Assembly (NCBI GenBank): GCA_014773175.1
Contig: VXCM01000116.1
Span: forward strand, 186,001-250,000
From: Lucifuga dentata
Taxonomy: Eukaryota; Chordata; Actinopteri; Ophidiiformes; Bythitidae
Length of the DNA: 64,000 bases
Direction of reading: 5' to 3'
Each line of letters starts with the position of its first letter. Position 1 is the first letter of the stretch. The notes beneath the pieces were generated by a model. It saw only the letters and a program-made list of their open reading frames with translations. It searched no databases and was not told the origin of the DNA. Positions 25,401-30,664 of the stretch are shown here, in pieces. The position numbers and the translations under genes were made by a program.

Positions 25401-28400
25401 TATACCAGTTGCTTTTGTTGGTGACACAACGGTTCCACTACAAATTGGTGGAAATGCTGGTTCATTAGATGACACCTTATGGAATGTTTTTTTTGGTGGA
25501 AAAGCACTATAAGATACAGGCAGTCCCCGACTTATGAACAATCTGTACTTACGAACTGACCGCCATAAAGCCTATTAAATTAAAAATTCGAGTTACATAT
25601 AATGATTTGTAATAATGAACGGCGCACTACTTTACGATGCATGGCAAAACATTGCGCGTTGTCTGCGGTGCGCTGCTGCACCGCCGCTGCATAATCATTA
25701 TTATTACTGTACTGTACTGAATTATTATGTTTACAGTGTTTTAGGATCTGGAAGTGTTTCTTTAATGTTTCTTGCGCATAGAAAGAAACATACTAGATAT
25801 GCACCTAAGTAAAATATATACGCTTAGATACGCACCTTACATAACTGTTCCGACTTATGTACAAATGTGACTTACGAACAGCCGTAACTTATTCGGGGAC
25901 TGCCTGTACTGTAAAAGTTACTTTCCCATGCTGTTTCTGTGGCTCTTCCCCTGGTTTCACTTACTGTCACTTTCTATTGGCACCGACACAGTGTGAGGGC
26001 AGCAGACTGACTGAGGAGGTGAGTGAGGGTGAGGAGGGTGTGGTCCATCTGCTCCGTGTCTGTTTCCTCTCCTGTTTGTTGGAGTGTGAAGGAGGAGGCG
26101 GGCTTCAGATGACGGGCTCTGGCTCTCCGTCCCTGCTGGTTGTGAGCTCAGCCCCTCATGCGTCGCTGAGCCCCTCCTCGGTTTGGTCTTTGTGGTTTGC
26201 TTGAAGAGAATCCCGTAGCAGAAACGTGCTCCGTGTGTTTCCATCCTCTCTTCAAAGCTGCAATATCTGATGCATTTGTAGCTGCAATGGTCTGAACTGA
26301 CACTCAGATTGGAGATGCATCACGTTGGTTTGGAGGAGGAAGTGCAGAATTTGACTCTCATGAACCCTTGTGGATTTGATGTTTTGAAAGATCCTCAAAC
26401 TGCTGTAAACAACAACAACAACAACACAGAGATGAAAAGTCTTGTTCTTCTTCAACAGGCTGAGCTGACGTTCTGTGCCGGCGACGTCGTCAACGTTTTT
26501 GGTGAAATAGACGAAGACGGCTTTTACTACGTAAGTATGAAGCTTCTTATATGCTGGAGAGAGAGAGAGAGAGGAAAGAGAAGAGAGAGAAAGGAAGAGT
26601 GTGGGAGAAGGGAGAAAGACAAGAGGGAGAAACAGATGAAACAGAAAGATGGAGAGGAAGAGACAGATGGAGGGGTGAGGAAGATAGAAAAGAGAGGAAG
26701 AGCAAGAAAAGAGAGAGATGGAGAGTAAAGAGAAAGACAAGAGGGAGAAAGATGAGACAGAAAGATGGAGAGGAAGAGACAGAGATAGAGGGGTGAGCAA
26801 GATGAAAAGAGAAAGGAAGGAAGAGAGAAAAGAGAGAAGGAAAAGAGCAAGAGAGAAGAGAGGAAGACGAGACTGGAGAGAGTGTGGAAGAGAGGAAGGG
26901 GTGGAGAGAGCGAGATGGAGAGACAGAAAGAGGGAAAGCAAGATGGAGAGGAAGAGACAGATGGAGGGGTGAGCAAGATAGAAAGAAAAGGGGGAGAGAG
27001 AGTGAAGAGAGAAAGGAAGAGTGTGGGAGAAAGGAGAAAGACGAGAGGGAAAAACCAGATGAGACAAAGATGGAGAGAAAGAGATGGAAGGGTGAGCAAG
27101 ATGGAAAGAGACAAAGGGAGGAAGAGAGAAAAGAGAGAGAAGAGAGGAAGATGAGTGGAGAGAGGAGTGGGAAGAGAGGGAGGGGTGGGGAGAGTAAGAT
27201 GGCAAAAGAGGGAGAGCAAGATGGAGAGGAAGAGACAGATGAGCAAGACGGAAAGACAGAAAGGAAGAAAAAGAGAGAGAAGGAAGACGAGTGGAGAGAG
27301 AAGACTGCGGGAGAGGGAAGGACAAGAGAGAGAGGGAGGGGTGAGGAGAGCGAGTTGGAGAGAGAAAGAAATGAGGGGTCAGCAAGATAGAAAGAAAAGG
27401 AGGAGCCAGAAAAAGAGAGCGATGGAGAGTGAAGAGAGAGAAAACCAACGAGAGAAAAGAAGGTGAGACAGACGTAACCTAGCTCTGTCTCTTCCTCTCC
27501 ATCTTGCTTTCNCTCAACGGACACAAAGGACTCGTTCCCTCCAACTTTCTAGAAGAAGTGCCTGATGACGTGGAGGTTTTTCTCACCGACTCACCATCTC
27601 GATACTCGCAGGACACTCCAGCACGGATAAAGACTAAAAGGGTACACGCTCCTTCGCAGTACTAGCCCTCTCTCATCCATTTACTCTTTTTCACTTCCTT
27701 TACCTCCTTCAGTTTGGTGTCTGTGCTTGTGTGTGTTTCATTGATCAAAATATACAGGAGTCTATATATTGTAAATAAAAAGATTTATGAAAAAAATGAA
27801 CTTTAGGACTAATACTTGACAGAAGTACTTTTATTTTTCATGTTTACTGCTGTAAAAGGGGGAAGTTATGCATTGTAAAAATACCTGATATACTGTATTC
27901 ATAAAGCATTCTCAAAGAACTTTTTACTTGTTTTGTGTCTTGGAAAAACAGCAATTAACACTTTTTGCACATGCATATTTAGCGTTTTAACAGATGCTTT
28001 ATGAATATATTCTGTGTTTGACCTGAAATCATTTCTAATAGAGCAAATAGTTTTGATGTACTGAAAGATGAACTATGTAGTCTGCAGCTTAGCATGTTCT
28101 ATAGTCCAGATGCATGAATTCTTGAACATTTTATATAGAAATAAATAGCGTAGTACAACTTTTGTATCTACTCCTGAACGCCTTGTTTTGTAAACTGCTC
28201 TGTTGTAAAGTAGCACGCGAAAGGTCAGCGTGGCCTCTATTGCCATCTGAGGATAATTTCAAGAGTAATTATTTATTAAATGTAAATATGTGATGTTATT
28301 TTTGTTGTTTACCTAATAATGCAATTGTTTAAATATGAATAGGTGTCATCAGATATTCTTTCCTCGTGCTATGATTTGCCATTGTCATAGTGCAGAACTA

Positions 28401-30664
28401 CTGAAATGCCATCACCATATTTTTTCATTTCTTTTCCTCACCTGCTTGGCAAACAGAAGAAGAGTGTTCATTTCACACCTTAAAGGCTCTGTTTCCGTCA
28501 CGTAAGTGAGCAACTGAGGATACCAAAGTTACGCTCCCTCGTCTAATGCAGATGACATGGGCGGCCTTCGTTTCTGATGCAACATGTGTGTTATTTACCA
28601 CCTTGCTTTAGGGTTTTTCTGAGTTTTTTAGGCATCTCTTGTTTTCTCCAAACACCAACACCGTCAGGCAGTAACCCTGGTCGATGCATTAGACGAGAAG
28701 TGTGGTATCTTCAGTTGTTTCTCTGAGTGTTGTACATGAAAATGTCCGTCTCCTGCAATAAATCCCTTCTGTAACTCAGTCAACTAAAAGGCCACATAGC
28801 ATGACCAAATCACCCAAGTGGTTAAACAAATTCTCTTTAAACTAACAAGTCTGCTGCTATTGTCTCATGTTTTATCCAATCAGATTAAAAAAAAACAACA
28901 AAAAAAACCTTGCAACTTTTATGCTGTGATCCATTTTACTCACAACTCAAAGTTCCAGGTCGATTCTTTTGAGTTCTGATCGTCTGGCTAAAAGTATTGC
29001 AGCCCCTGTATTTTTGTGCAAACTTTTCTTTCTGAGTTAAAATACCACTCCAAACACAACAAAATGTAGTTTTTTAGTGTGTTAAAGTACAACTGAAAAA
29101 AAAGTCAACAGTTCATAAGTAGGAAGACACTTTTGACATATTATTAAGATTTGAAGAAAAATACCAATATTATTAGTAGAGATCAAACCATAAGTTAAAA
29201 CATCTTCTCTGAGGTAGGGTCAGAGGTCAAATGGTTTTCACGTGTTTTCACTTACTTTTACAGATATTGTAGTCGTATTATCTACTCTGAAATCCAAATT
29301 TAAGTCTAAAGAATAGTTGAATATTCTGACTGAATACTCAACTACTTGTAAAATACATCAATAAGTGAATTTTGTTGCGTTTGGAGTGGTGCTTTGGTAA
29401 ATTTACACAAAAATACAGGGCTATAATACTTTTGGTTTCAGCGCTTCTGCTCAGAAACACGTCGACGCTCACACCAAGTTCAGATATCTGCATGTCAGGT
29501 CTGTGAACGTTACATTACAAATGTAAACTACAAAACTGTTACAACCTTTCATAATAAAACCTACAGATCAGATAAAAATATATTTTGGAAATGTAGTAGA
29601 GTAAAAAGTTACGAAAAATAAATACCTAAGTACAGATACTTAATATTGTAACTGACTACACTTTTCCGTGTTGGAGGTTGGGTTTTTCCGAGTTCAATGG
29701 GTCGCAGCATTAACACTTATTTTCTCTGTATATAAGGAATAATGTGAAATAATTCAACAAGCTACAAACATTTTCTTCATTTTTGGTTTTAAGAACGCAG
29801 ATTCTAATCCAAACCAACAGTTATTTTAATCAACATATTGTTACGTTCTGGTTATACAGATCATATTCATGCACACAGTGAATTGTGTTTGTATGAGGTG
29901 ATTTATTTCGACATTAAAATCACCTCATACAAATTAAATCTCAAATCCTCTGTGTCCTCAAAGAGCAATTTTAAGGCCTTTTAGCTCATGGTTACAGAAA
30001 AGGAATAGTGACTAGTAGTTTTCCTGTAACCCAGCTGTATTAGTTAATATATACATTTAAAAATAAGGAGGGTGAATGTTATATATATCCCACTTGTCCC
30101 ATAAATGCCAATGTATCTGTTGATGTGAGGAACTGGCCTGTCTGAACCGTTGTCACCTTACATTGTTAGTCAATGTTTGAACTGAATCGTGCTTAAATTC
30201 TGTGCTGTAGCTTATTCGTAAGAAAGAAAAAAAAAACATGGCTTCCACTTGACAGAGGGGGAGGGAGGGAGGGAGGGTGTGTGTCTATACCTGAGTGCGC
30301 AGGACAACATCGGAGCTTTGAGAAGTTTGATGTGGGATCTGCCAGGCTGAGGGAGGTAGACGTCAGAGCTAAACGTGACCCTGCAGAGACAGAAAGCAGG
30401 AGTAGATCTGAGGTGTGACTCCGCTGGCTTTTTAACACCCTCAACTGTCCCTTACGGGTCTCCCATTAGGTTCCGTTGGAAAAATCGGGTCCGCCCAGAA
30501 GAGCAGCCTCTCCCACGGTGCGGCCACTCATCCCTGGCTCTGGCCCCGCCACCGTGGGGCCTGGCAGTCCCATCAGGGCCCCACTGGACATGTACTCCAA
30601 AAAGAAAAAGGGACTGCTCTCCAAAGGGAAGAAACTATTGCAAAGACTCGGCGCTGTAAAATAA
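26..30664 (+). CDS. rimbp2: RIMBP2, RIM-binding protein 2 (5'-partial, multi-exon)
   Basis: Presynaptic active-zone scaffold; the family binds RIMs and voltage-gated calcium channels through its SH3 domains. Joined exons: 26-148, 1480-1584, 3845-3895, 6459-6663, 7226-7374, 8273-8352, 8928-9037, 9121-9990, 13301-13452, 13970-14684 (minus a 64-base artefact), 15241-15390, 16411-16572, 18145-18924, 20445-20556, 21032-21154, 22466-22641, 23724-23892, 24874-24977, 26459-26530, 27513-27641, then 28457-28483 or 30470-30664. All phases agree and about 1,500 residues result, in order coiled coil, SH3-1, three FN3, linker, SH3-2, SH3-3. The start codon and first exons lie upstream of the window. Optional exons at 4352-4372, 24022-24084 and 25992-26018 are listed separately. 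Identity rests on strong recalled similarity to vertebrate RIMBP2 throughout; the coding breaks at 14153 and 27512 look like assembly faults. Confidence 0.96.
149..1479 (+). other. RIMBP2 intron
   Basis: GT-AG intron of 1.3 kb. It has a pyrimidine-rich end before the 1479 acceptor and an N at 1391 after a G run. I see no gene or clear repeat in it. Confidence 0.7.
1480..1584 (+). CDS. rimbp2: RIMBP2 exon: coiled coil
   Basis: 35 codons, phase 0 to 0, from [11 protein letters not shown] to IDLLQK. The acceptor is tgcggacag and the donor gtaaga. Sequence and length match the vertebrate coiled-coil exon. Confidence 0.95.
1900..2625 (-). mobile_element. L2/CR1-type LINE remnant, antisense in RIMBP2 intron
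   Basis: The minus strand of about 2374-2619 reads as the C-terminal part of a LINE reverse-transcriptase protein: [13 protein letters not shown], then [13 protein letters not shown], then [18 protein letters not shown] and [10 protein letters not shown]. These motifs are typical of the L2-like LINEs common in fish. The flank down to about 1900 looks like 3' material of the same repeat. It is degenerate and non-functional. Confidence 0.75.
2014..2148. repeat. 67-bp direct duplication around an N (assembly join)
   Basis: Bases 2014-2080 and 2082-2148 are identical and separated only by the N at 2081. Exact duplication around a single N indicates two overlapping contig ends that were not merged, rather than a real tandem repeat. 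Confidence 0.85.
2640..3844 (+). other. RIMBP2 intron, unannotated remainder
   Basis: AT-rich intron sequence with a T homopolymer broken by an N at 3113. No coding, RNA or clear mobile element was recognised. A CCAG acceptor precedes the exon at 3845. Confidence 0.6.
3845..3895 (+). CDS. rimbp2: RIMBP2 exon: coiled coil, 17 codons
   Basis: Encodes [17 protein letters not shown], phase 0 to 0, with acceptor cccag and donor gtgagc. It matches the family's EAKKEHEGA segment closely. Confidence 0.94.
4352..4372 (+). CDS. rimbp2: Candidate 21-nt RIMBP2 microexon
   Basis: Seven codons (NHLDSMQ) between the acceptor atatacag and a donor gtattt. Both flanking exons are phase 0, so inclusion keeps the frame and extends the coiled coil by one heptad. 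The upstream intron has a T-rich stretch and a TGC about 10 bases before the acceptor, a feature of SRRM4-regulated neuronal microexons. No transcript evidence is available here. Confidence 0.55.
4373..6458 (+). other. RIMBP2 intron
   Basis: 2.1 kb of AT-rich sequence with a poly-T run broken by an N at 4427 and a CT-rich tract before the acceptor at 6458. Nothing else recognisable. Confidence 0.6.
6459..6663 (+). CDS. rimbp2: RIMBP2 exon: end of coiled coil and start of linker
   Basis: 68 codons plus one base. It starts [20 protein letters not shown], completing the coiled coil, then continues into a Ser/Pro-rich linker ending in [10 protein letters not shown]. The acceptor is atcatcag and the donor gtgtgt. 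Confidence 0.95.
7226..7374 (+). CDS. rimbp2: RIMBP2 exon: linker before SH3-1
   Basis: Phase 1 to 0. It contains [20 protein letters not shown] followed by a Ser/Arg-rich stretch, matching the conserved IRPL and LSAKPTFL segments of the family. Confidence 0.94.
7472..8130. mobile_element. Fold-back (MITE-like) DNA element with TA flanks
   Basis: The arms are long inverted repeats of about 240 bp. The left starts cactacaggccagaagttt (7472) and the right is its imperfect reverse complement ending at 8130. TA dinucleotides flank both ends (7470-7471 and 8131-8132). The centre also holds a short palindrome around 7728-7752. There is no transposase. TA flanks suggest a Tc1/mariner-class non-autonomous element in the intron 7375-8272. 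Confidence 0.8.
8273..8352 (+). CDS. rimbp2: RIMBP2 exon: start of SH3-1
   Basis: 26 codons plus two bases, from [18 protein letters not shown] to VRLCIARY. This is the first beta strand of SH3-1. The split Ser codon (AG/T) is completed by the next exon. Confidence 0.95.
8768..8796. repeat. (AAAC)n microsatellite
   Basis: Tandem aaac/caaa tetranucleotides in the intron between the first two SH3-1 exons. Confidence 0.8.
8928..9037 (+). CDS. rimbp2: RIMBP2 exon: SH3-1 core
   Basis: Phase 2 to 1. Contains [17 protein letters not shown] then [18 protein letters not shown], the RT-loop and n-Src-loop region of the first SH3 domain. Confidence 0.96.
9121..9990 (+). CDS. rimbp2: RIMBP2 large exon: end of SH3-1, FN3-1 and FN3-2
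   Basis: 870 nt, phase 1 to 1. It starts [18 protein letters not shown], the end of SH3-1 with the conserved G-L-V-P-S-N-F strand. A variable spacer follows, then FN3-1 (from [19 protein letters not shown]) and FN3-2 (from [19 protein letters not shown]). Splice sites are tttctcag before and gtcagt after. Confidence 0.97.
10029..11122 (+). mobile_element. TA-flanked MITE split by a nested hAT-like insertion
   Basis: Starts cagtggggtccaaaagtctg after a TA at 10027-10028 and ends near ggtctcaggcttttgg at 11104-11120. It is the same family as the intact 368-bp copy at 42887-43254, which lacks the central 0.74 kb (10247-10983). Confidence 0.8.
10247..10983. mobile_element. hAT-like MITE, tandem double copy
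   Basis: The second unit starts cagcgtttcccatacatagg at 10620 and the block ends gtgggaaacgctg at 10983, giving inverted ends CAGCGTTTCCCA. A related first unit (10247-10619) begins cagtttttccccatacatagg and lacks a right end. An (AC)n run lies at about 10370-10409. The stretch 10770-10836 is repeated at 10838-10904 around an N (assembly join). No clear 8-bp target duplication is visible. Confidence 0.72.
11123..13300 (+). other. RIMBP2 intron, rest of the 3.3-kb intron
   Basis: AT-rich, non-coding. About 11958-12058 resembles a very common teleost interspersed repeat (cctttatttatgcagg followed by an aaatctctt stretch). The remainder shows nothing I recognise. Confidence 0.5.
13301..13452 (+). 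CDS. rimbp2: RIMBP2 exon: start of FN3-3
   Basis: Phase 1 to 0. Begins [18 protein letters not shown] and contains [19 protein letters not shown], matching the third FN3 repeat. The acceptor chosen is tgcttcccag; an upstream AG at 13280-13281 would break the frame match. Confidence 0.95.
13970..14684 (+). CDS. rimbp2: RIMBP2 exon: end of FN3-3 and Pro/His/Gln linker
   Basis: Starts [20 protein letters not shown] (FN3-3), then a long Pro/His/Gln/Ser-rich linker, then the conserved [15 protein letters not shown] and [12 protein letters not shown] segments. As printed the frame breaks at the N at 14153. Removing the 63-bp duplicate plus the N leaves 651 nt (217 codons) in phase 0 to 0. The low-complexity linker is longer than I recall in mammals. 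Confidence 0.92.
14090..14216. repeat. 63-bp false duplication inside a coding exon
   Basis: 14090-14152 and 14154-14216 are identical around the N at 14153. Together they add 64 bases and shift the frame, so this looks like an unmerged contig overlap in the RIMBP2 exon. Confidence 0.88.
14685..15240 (+). other. RIMBP2 intron
   Basis: 556-bp GT-AG intron (gtgtgt to ttatgttag), AT-rich, with no other feature seen. Confidence 0.75.
15241..15390 (+). CDS. rimbp2: RIMBP2 exon: acidic linker
   Basis: 50 codons, phase 0 to 0: [20 protein letters not shown], then [20 protein letters not shown] and [10 protein letters not shown]. It matches the conserved DSPDFKRRGASVDDFL block of the family. Confidence 0.95.
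15457..16106. mobile_element. TTAA-flanked fold-back element, copy 1
   Basis: Left end aggaccacgccacccatttt, right end the inverted counterpart ending gtatagtcct. TTAA lies at 15453-15456 and 16107-16110. The arms form a long inverted repeat. A 61-bp duplicate around the N at 15717 (15656-15716 and 15718-15778) inflates its length. The TTAA target suggests the piggyBac superfamily. Confidence 0.82.
16411..16572 (+). CDS. rimbp2: RIMBP2 exon: His run and acidic linker
   Basis: 54 codons, phase 0 to 0. Starts with five His, then [20 protein letters not shown] and [13 protein letters not shown], a signature RIMBP2 segment before SH3-2. Confidence 0.96.
16573..18144 (+). other. RIMBP2 intron
   Basis: 1.6 kb, AT-rich. 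No recognisable gene, RNA or repeat. Confidence 0.65.
18145..18924 (+). CDS. rimbp2: RIMBP2 780-nt linker exon, probably alternative
   Basis: 260 open codons, phase 0 to 0. Opens [20 protein letters not shown], a short charged segment, then Arg/Ser-rich disordered sequence. The acceptor gactgaag has a weak pyrimidine tract; the donor gctg/gtgtgt is the only in-frame GT I could fit. The shorter recalled RIMBP2 isoform runs straight from the exon at 16411 to that at 20445, so this exon can be skipped without changing frame. Confidence 0.82.
19452..19849. mobile_element. MITE with TTA target duplication (Harbinger-like)
   Basis: Inverted ends ggttgctttcacatgataag (19452) and its reverse complement ending at 19849. 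Both sides carry TTA (19449-19451 and 19850-19852), the usual PIF/Harbinger target size. It is non-coding, and open frames in it are chance. It sits in the RIMBP2 intron 18925-20444, of which the rest shows nothing recognisable. Confidence 0.68.
20445..20556 (+). CDS. rimbp2: RIMBP2 exon: basic linker
   Basis: 37 codons plus one base ([20 protein letters not shown] to RAIPSI). It matches the family segment ILGN...PSI that follows the acidic block. Confidence 0.93.
21032..21154 (+). CDS. rimbp2: RIMBP2 exon: linker before SH3-2
   Basis: 123 nt, phase 1 to 1: [20 protein letters not shown], then [20 protein letters not shown]. Being a multiple of three with equal phases it may be optional; I do not recall it in the shortest mammalian isoform. 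Confidence 0.82.
21155..22465 (+). other. RIMBP2 intron
   Basis: 1.3 kb. It holds a C/T-rich tract (about 21400-21500) and an N at 21785 in a C run. No gene or mobile element recognised. Confidence 0.65.
22466..22641 (+). CDS. rimbp2: RIMBP2 exon: start of SH3-2
   Basis: Phase 1 to 0. Contains [20 protein letters not shown], then [16 protein letters not shown] and [17 protein letters not shown] marks the SH3 RT loop. Confidence 0.97.
22692..23400. mobile_element. TTAA-flanked fold-back element, copy 2
   Basis: Left aggaccatactacccatttt after TTAA (22688-22691); right arm ends ggtggtatagtctt before TTAA (23401-23404). Same family as copy 1. Its left arm carries a later short insertion at 22741-22824. 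Confidence 0.82.
22741..22824 (-). mobile_element. 84-bp retro-inserted fragment with 16-bp target duplication
   Basis: Flanked by identical 16-mers taatatattcaatttt at 22725-22740 and 22825-22840. On the minus strand the insert ends in A-rich sequence with an AATAAA-type signal, as expected for LINE-mobilised RNA. The parental transcript is not recognised. Confidence 0.72.
23724..23892 (+). CDS. rimbp2: RIMBP2 exon: rest of SH3-2
   Basis: 56 codons plus one base: [14 protein letters not shown], then [11 protein letters not shown] closes SH3-2, followed by the conserved [17 protein letters not shown]. Confidence 0.97.
24022..24084 (+). CDS. rimbp2: Candidate 63-nt RIMBP2 cassette exon
   Basis: Open between a good pyrimidine tract with acceptor tcctgtgaag and a donor ag/gtctgt. 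Phase 1 to 1 matches its neighbours (23892 ends in phase 1; 24874 starts there). It would add 21 residues, [20 protein letters not shown] plus R, a strongly basic stretch just before SH3-3. Confidence 0.65.
24256..24775. mobile_element. TTAA-flanked fold-back element, copy 3
   Basis: Starts aggaccataccagtggtttt after TTAA at 24252-24255; the inverted right end ggtacggtcctt ends at 24775 with a decayed target site. Confidence 0.75.
24874..24977 (+). CDS. rimbp2: RIMBP2 exon: start of SH3-3
   Basis: Phase 1 to 0: [18 protein letters not shown], then [17 protein letters not shown], matching the family nearly residue for residue. Confidence 0.97.
25259..25512. mobile_element. Short inverted-repeat DNA element
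   Basis: Ends tatagggcctttctaccaac and ttggtggaaaagcactata are imperfect inverted repeats about 250 bp apart. No coding. It directly abuts another element at 25516. Confidence 0.6.
25516..25906. mobile_element. TA-flanked inverted-repeat element
   Basis: Left caggcagtccccgacttatg, right cggggactgcctg, inverted, with TA on both sides (25514-25515 and 25907-25908). A 391-bp non-autonomous Tc1/mariner- or pogo-like element; no transposase. Confidence 0.75.
25992..26018 (+). CDS. rimbp2: Candidate 27-nt RIMBP2 microexon in SH3-3
   Basis: Nine codons (CEGSRLTEE) between acceptor accgacacag, preceded by a pyrimidine-rich region, and a consensus donor gag/gtgagt. Both neighbours are phase 0. Inclusion inserts nine residues after SSPNVDVE, in the RT loop of SH3-3. 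Splice signals are good; no transcript seen. Confidence 0.5.
26459..26530 (+). CDS. rimbp2: RIMBP2 exon: SH3-3 core
   Basis: 24 codons, phase 0 to 0: [16 protein letters not shown] then IDEDGFYY. Acceptor ttcaacag, donor gtaagt. Confidence 0.97.
26551..27465 (+). repeat. 0.9-kb polypurine (GA) minisatellite tract
   Basis: The + strand is almost only A and G, with rare T, C. A diverged unit containing agatggagaggaagagacag recurs at about 26648, 26764, 26945 and 27220, with degenerate copies between. Its pyrimidine complement gives long artificial open frames (up to 398 codons) that are low-complexity and not genes. It lies in the intron 26531-27512. Confidence 0.9.
27513..27641 (+). CDS. rimbp2: RIMBP2 exon: end of SH3-3 (5' end lost in gap)
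   Basis: 43 codons: [16 protein letters not shown] closes SH3-3, then a tail to ARIKTKR. The family has Gly-Glu between the preceding FYY and LNG, but here the frame starts right after the N at 27512 and no AG acceptor is present. The acceptor and about 6 coding bases are therefore missing from the assembly. Confidence 0.9.
28457..28483 (+). CDS. rimbp2: RIMBP2 terminal exon A (short C-terminus)
   Basis: Encodes KKSVHFTP and a TAA stop after the acceptor ggcaaacag. This is the C-terminus of the best-known RIMBP2 isoform. Confidence 0.92.
   Translation, partial: KKSVHFTP
28988..29435. mobile_element. Inverted-repeat DNA element
   Basis: Left ctaaaagtattgcagcccct and right gggctataatacttttgg are imperfect inverted repeats, extending inward through ctgtatttttgtg and its complement. 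About 450 bp, non-coding, in the intron between the two alternative terminal exons. The rest of 27642-30469 shows no recognised feature. Confidence 0.7.
30470..30664 (+). CDS. rimbp2: RIMBP2 terminal exon B (long C-terminus)
   Basis: Open from the acceptor tctcccattag, phase 0, 64 codons plus [23 protein letters not shown], a Pro/Gly linker, then [20 protein letters not shown] and GAVK. It joins in frame to KTKR (27641) when exon A is skipped, replacing KKSVHFTP by a basic tail. I recall similar Lys-rich ends in long RIM-BP isoforms, but that is memory only. Confidence 0.8.
   Translation, partial: VPLEKSGPPRRAASPTVRPLIPGSGPATVGPGSPIRAPLDMYSKKKKGLLSKGKKLLQRLGAVK

Noticed and set aside
26252..27524. 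Long minus-strand frames (up to 398 codons) rich in Ser/Leu/Phe
   Set aside because: They are the complement of the GA-rich minisatellite; stop codons are simply rare there. No domain or start context.
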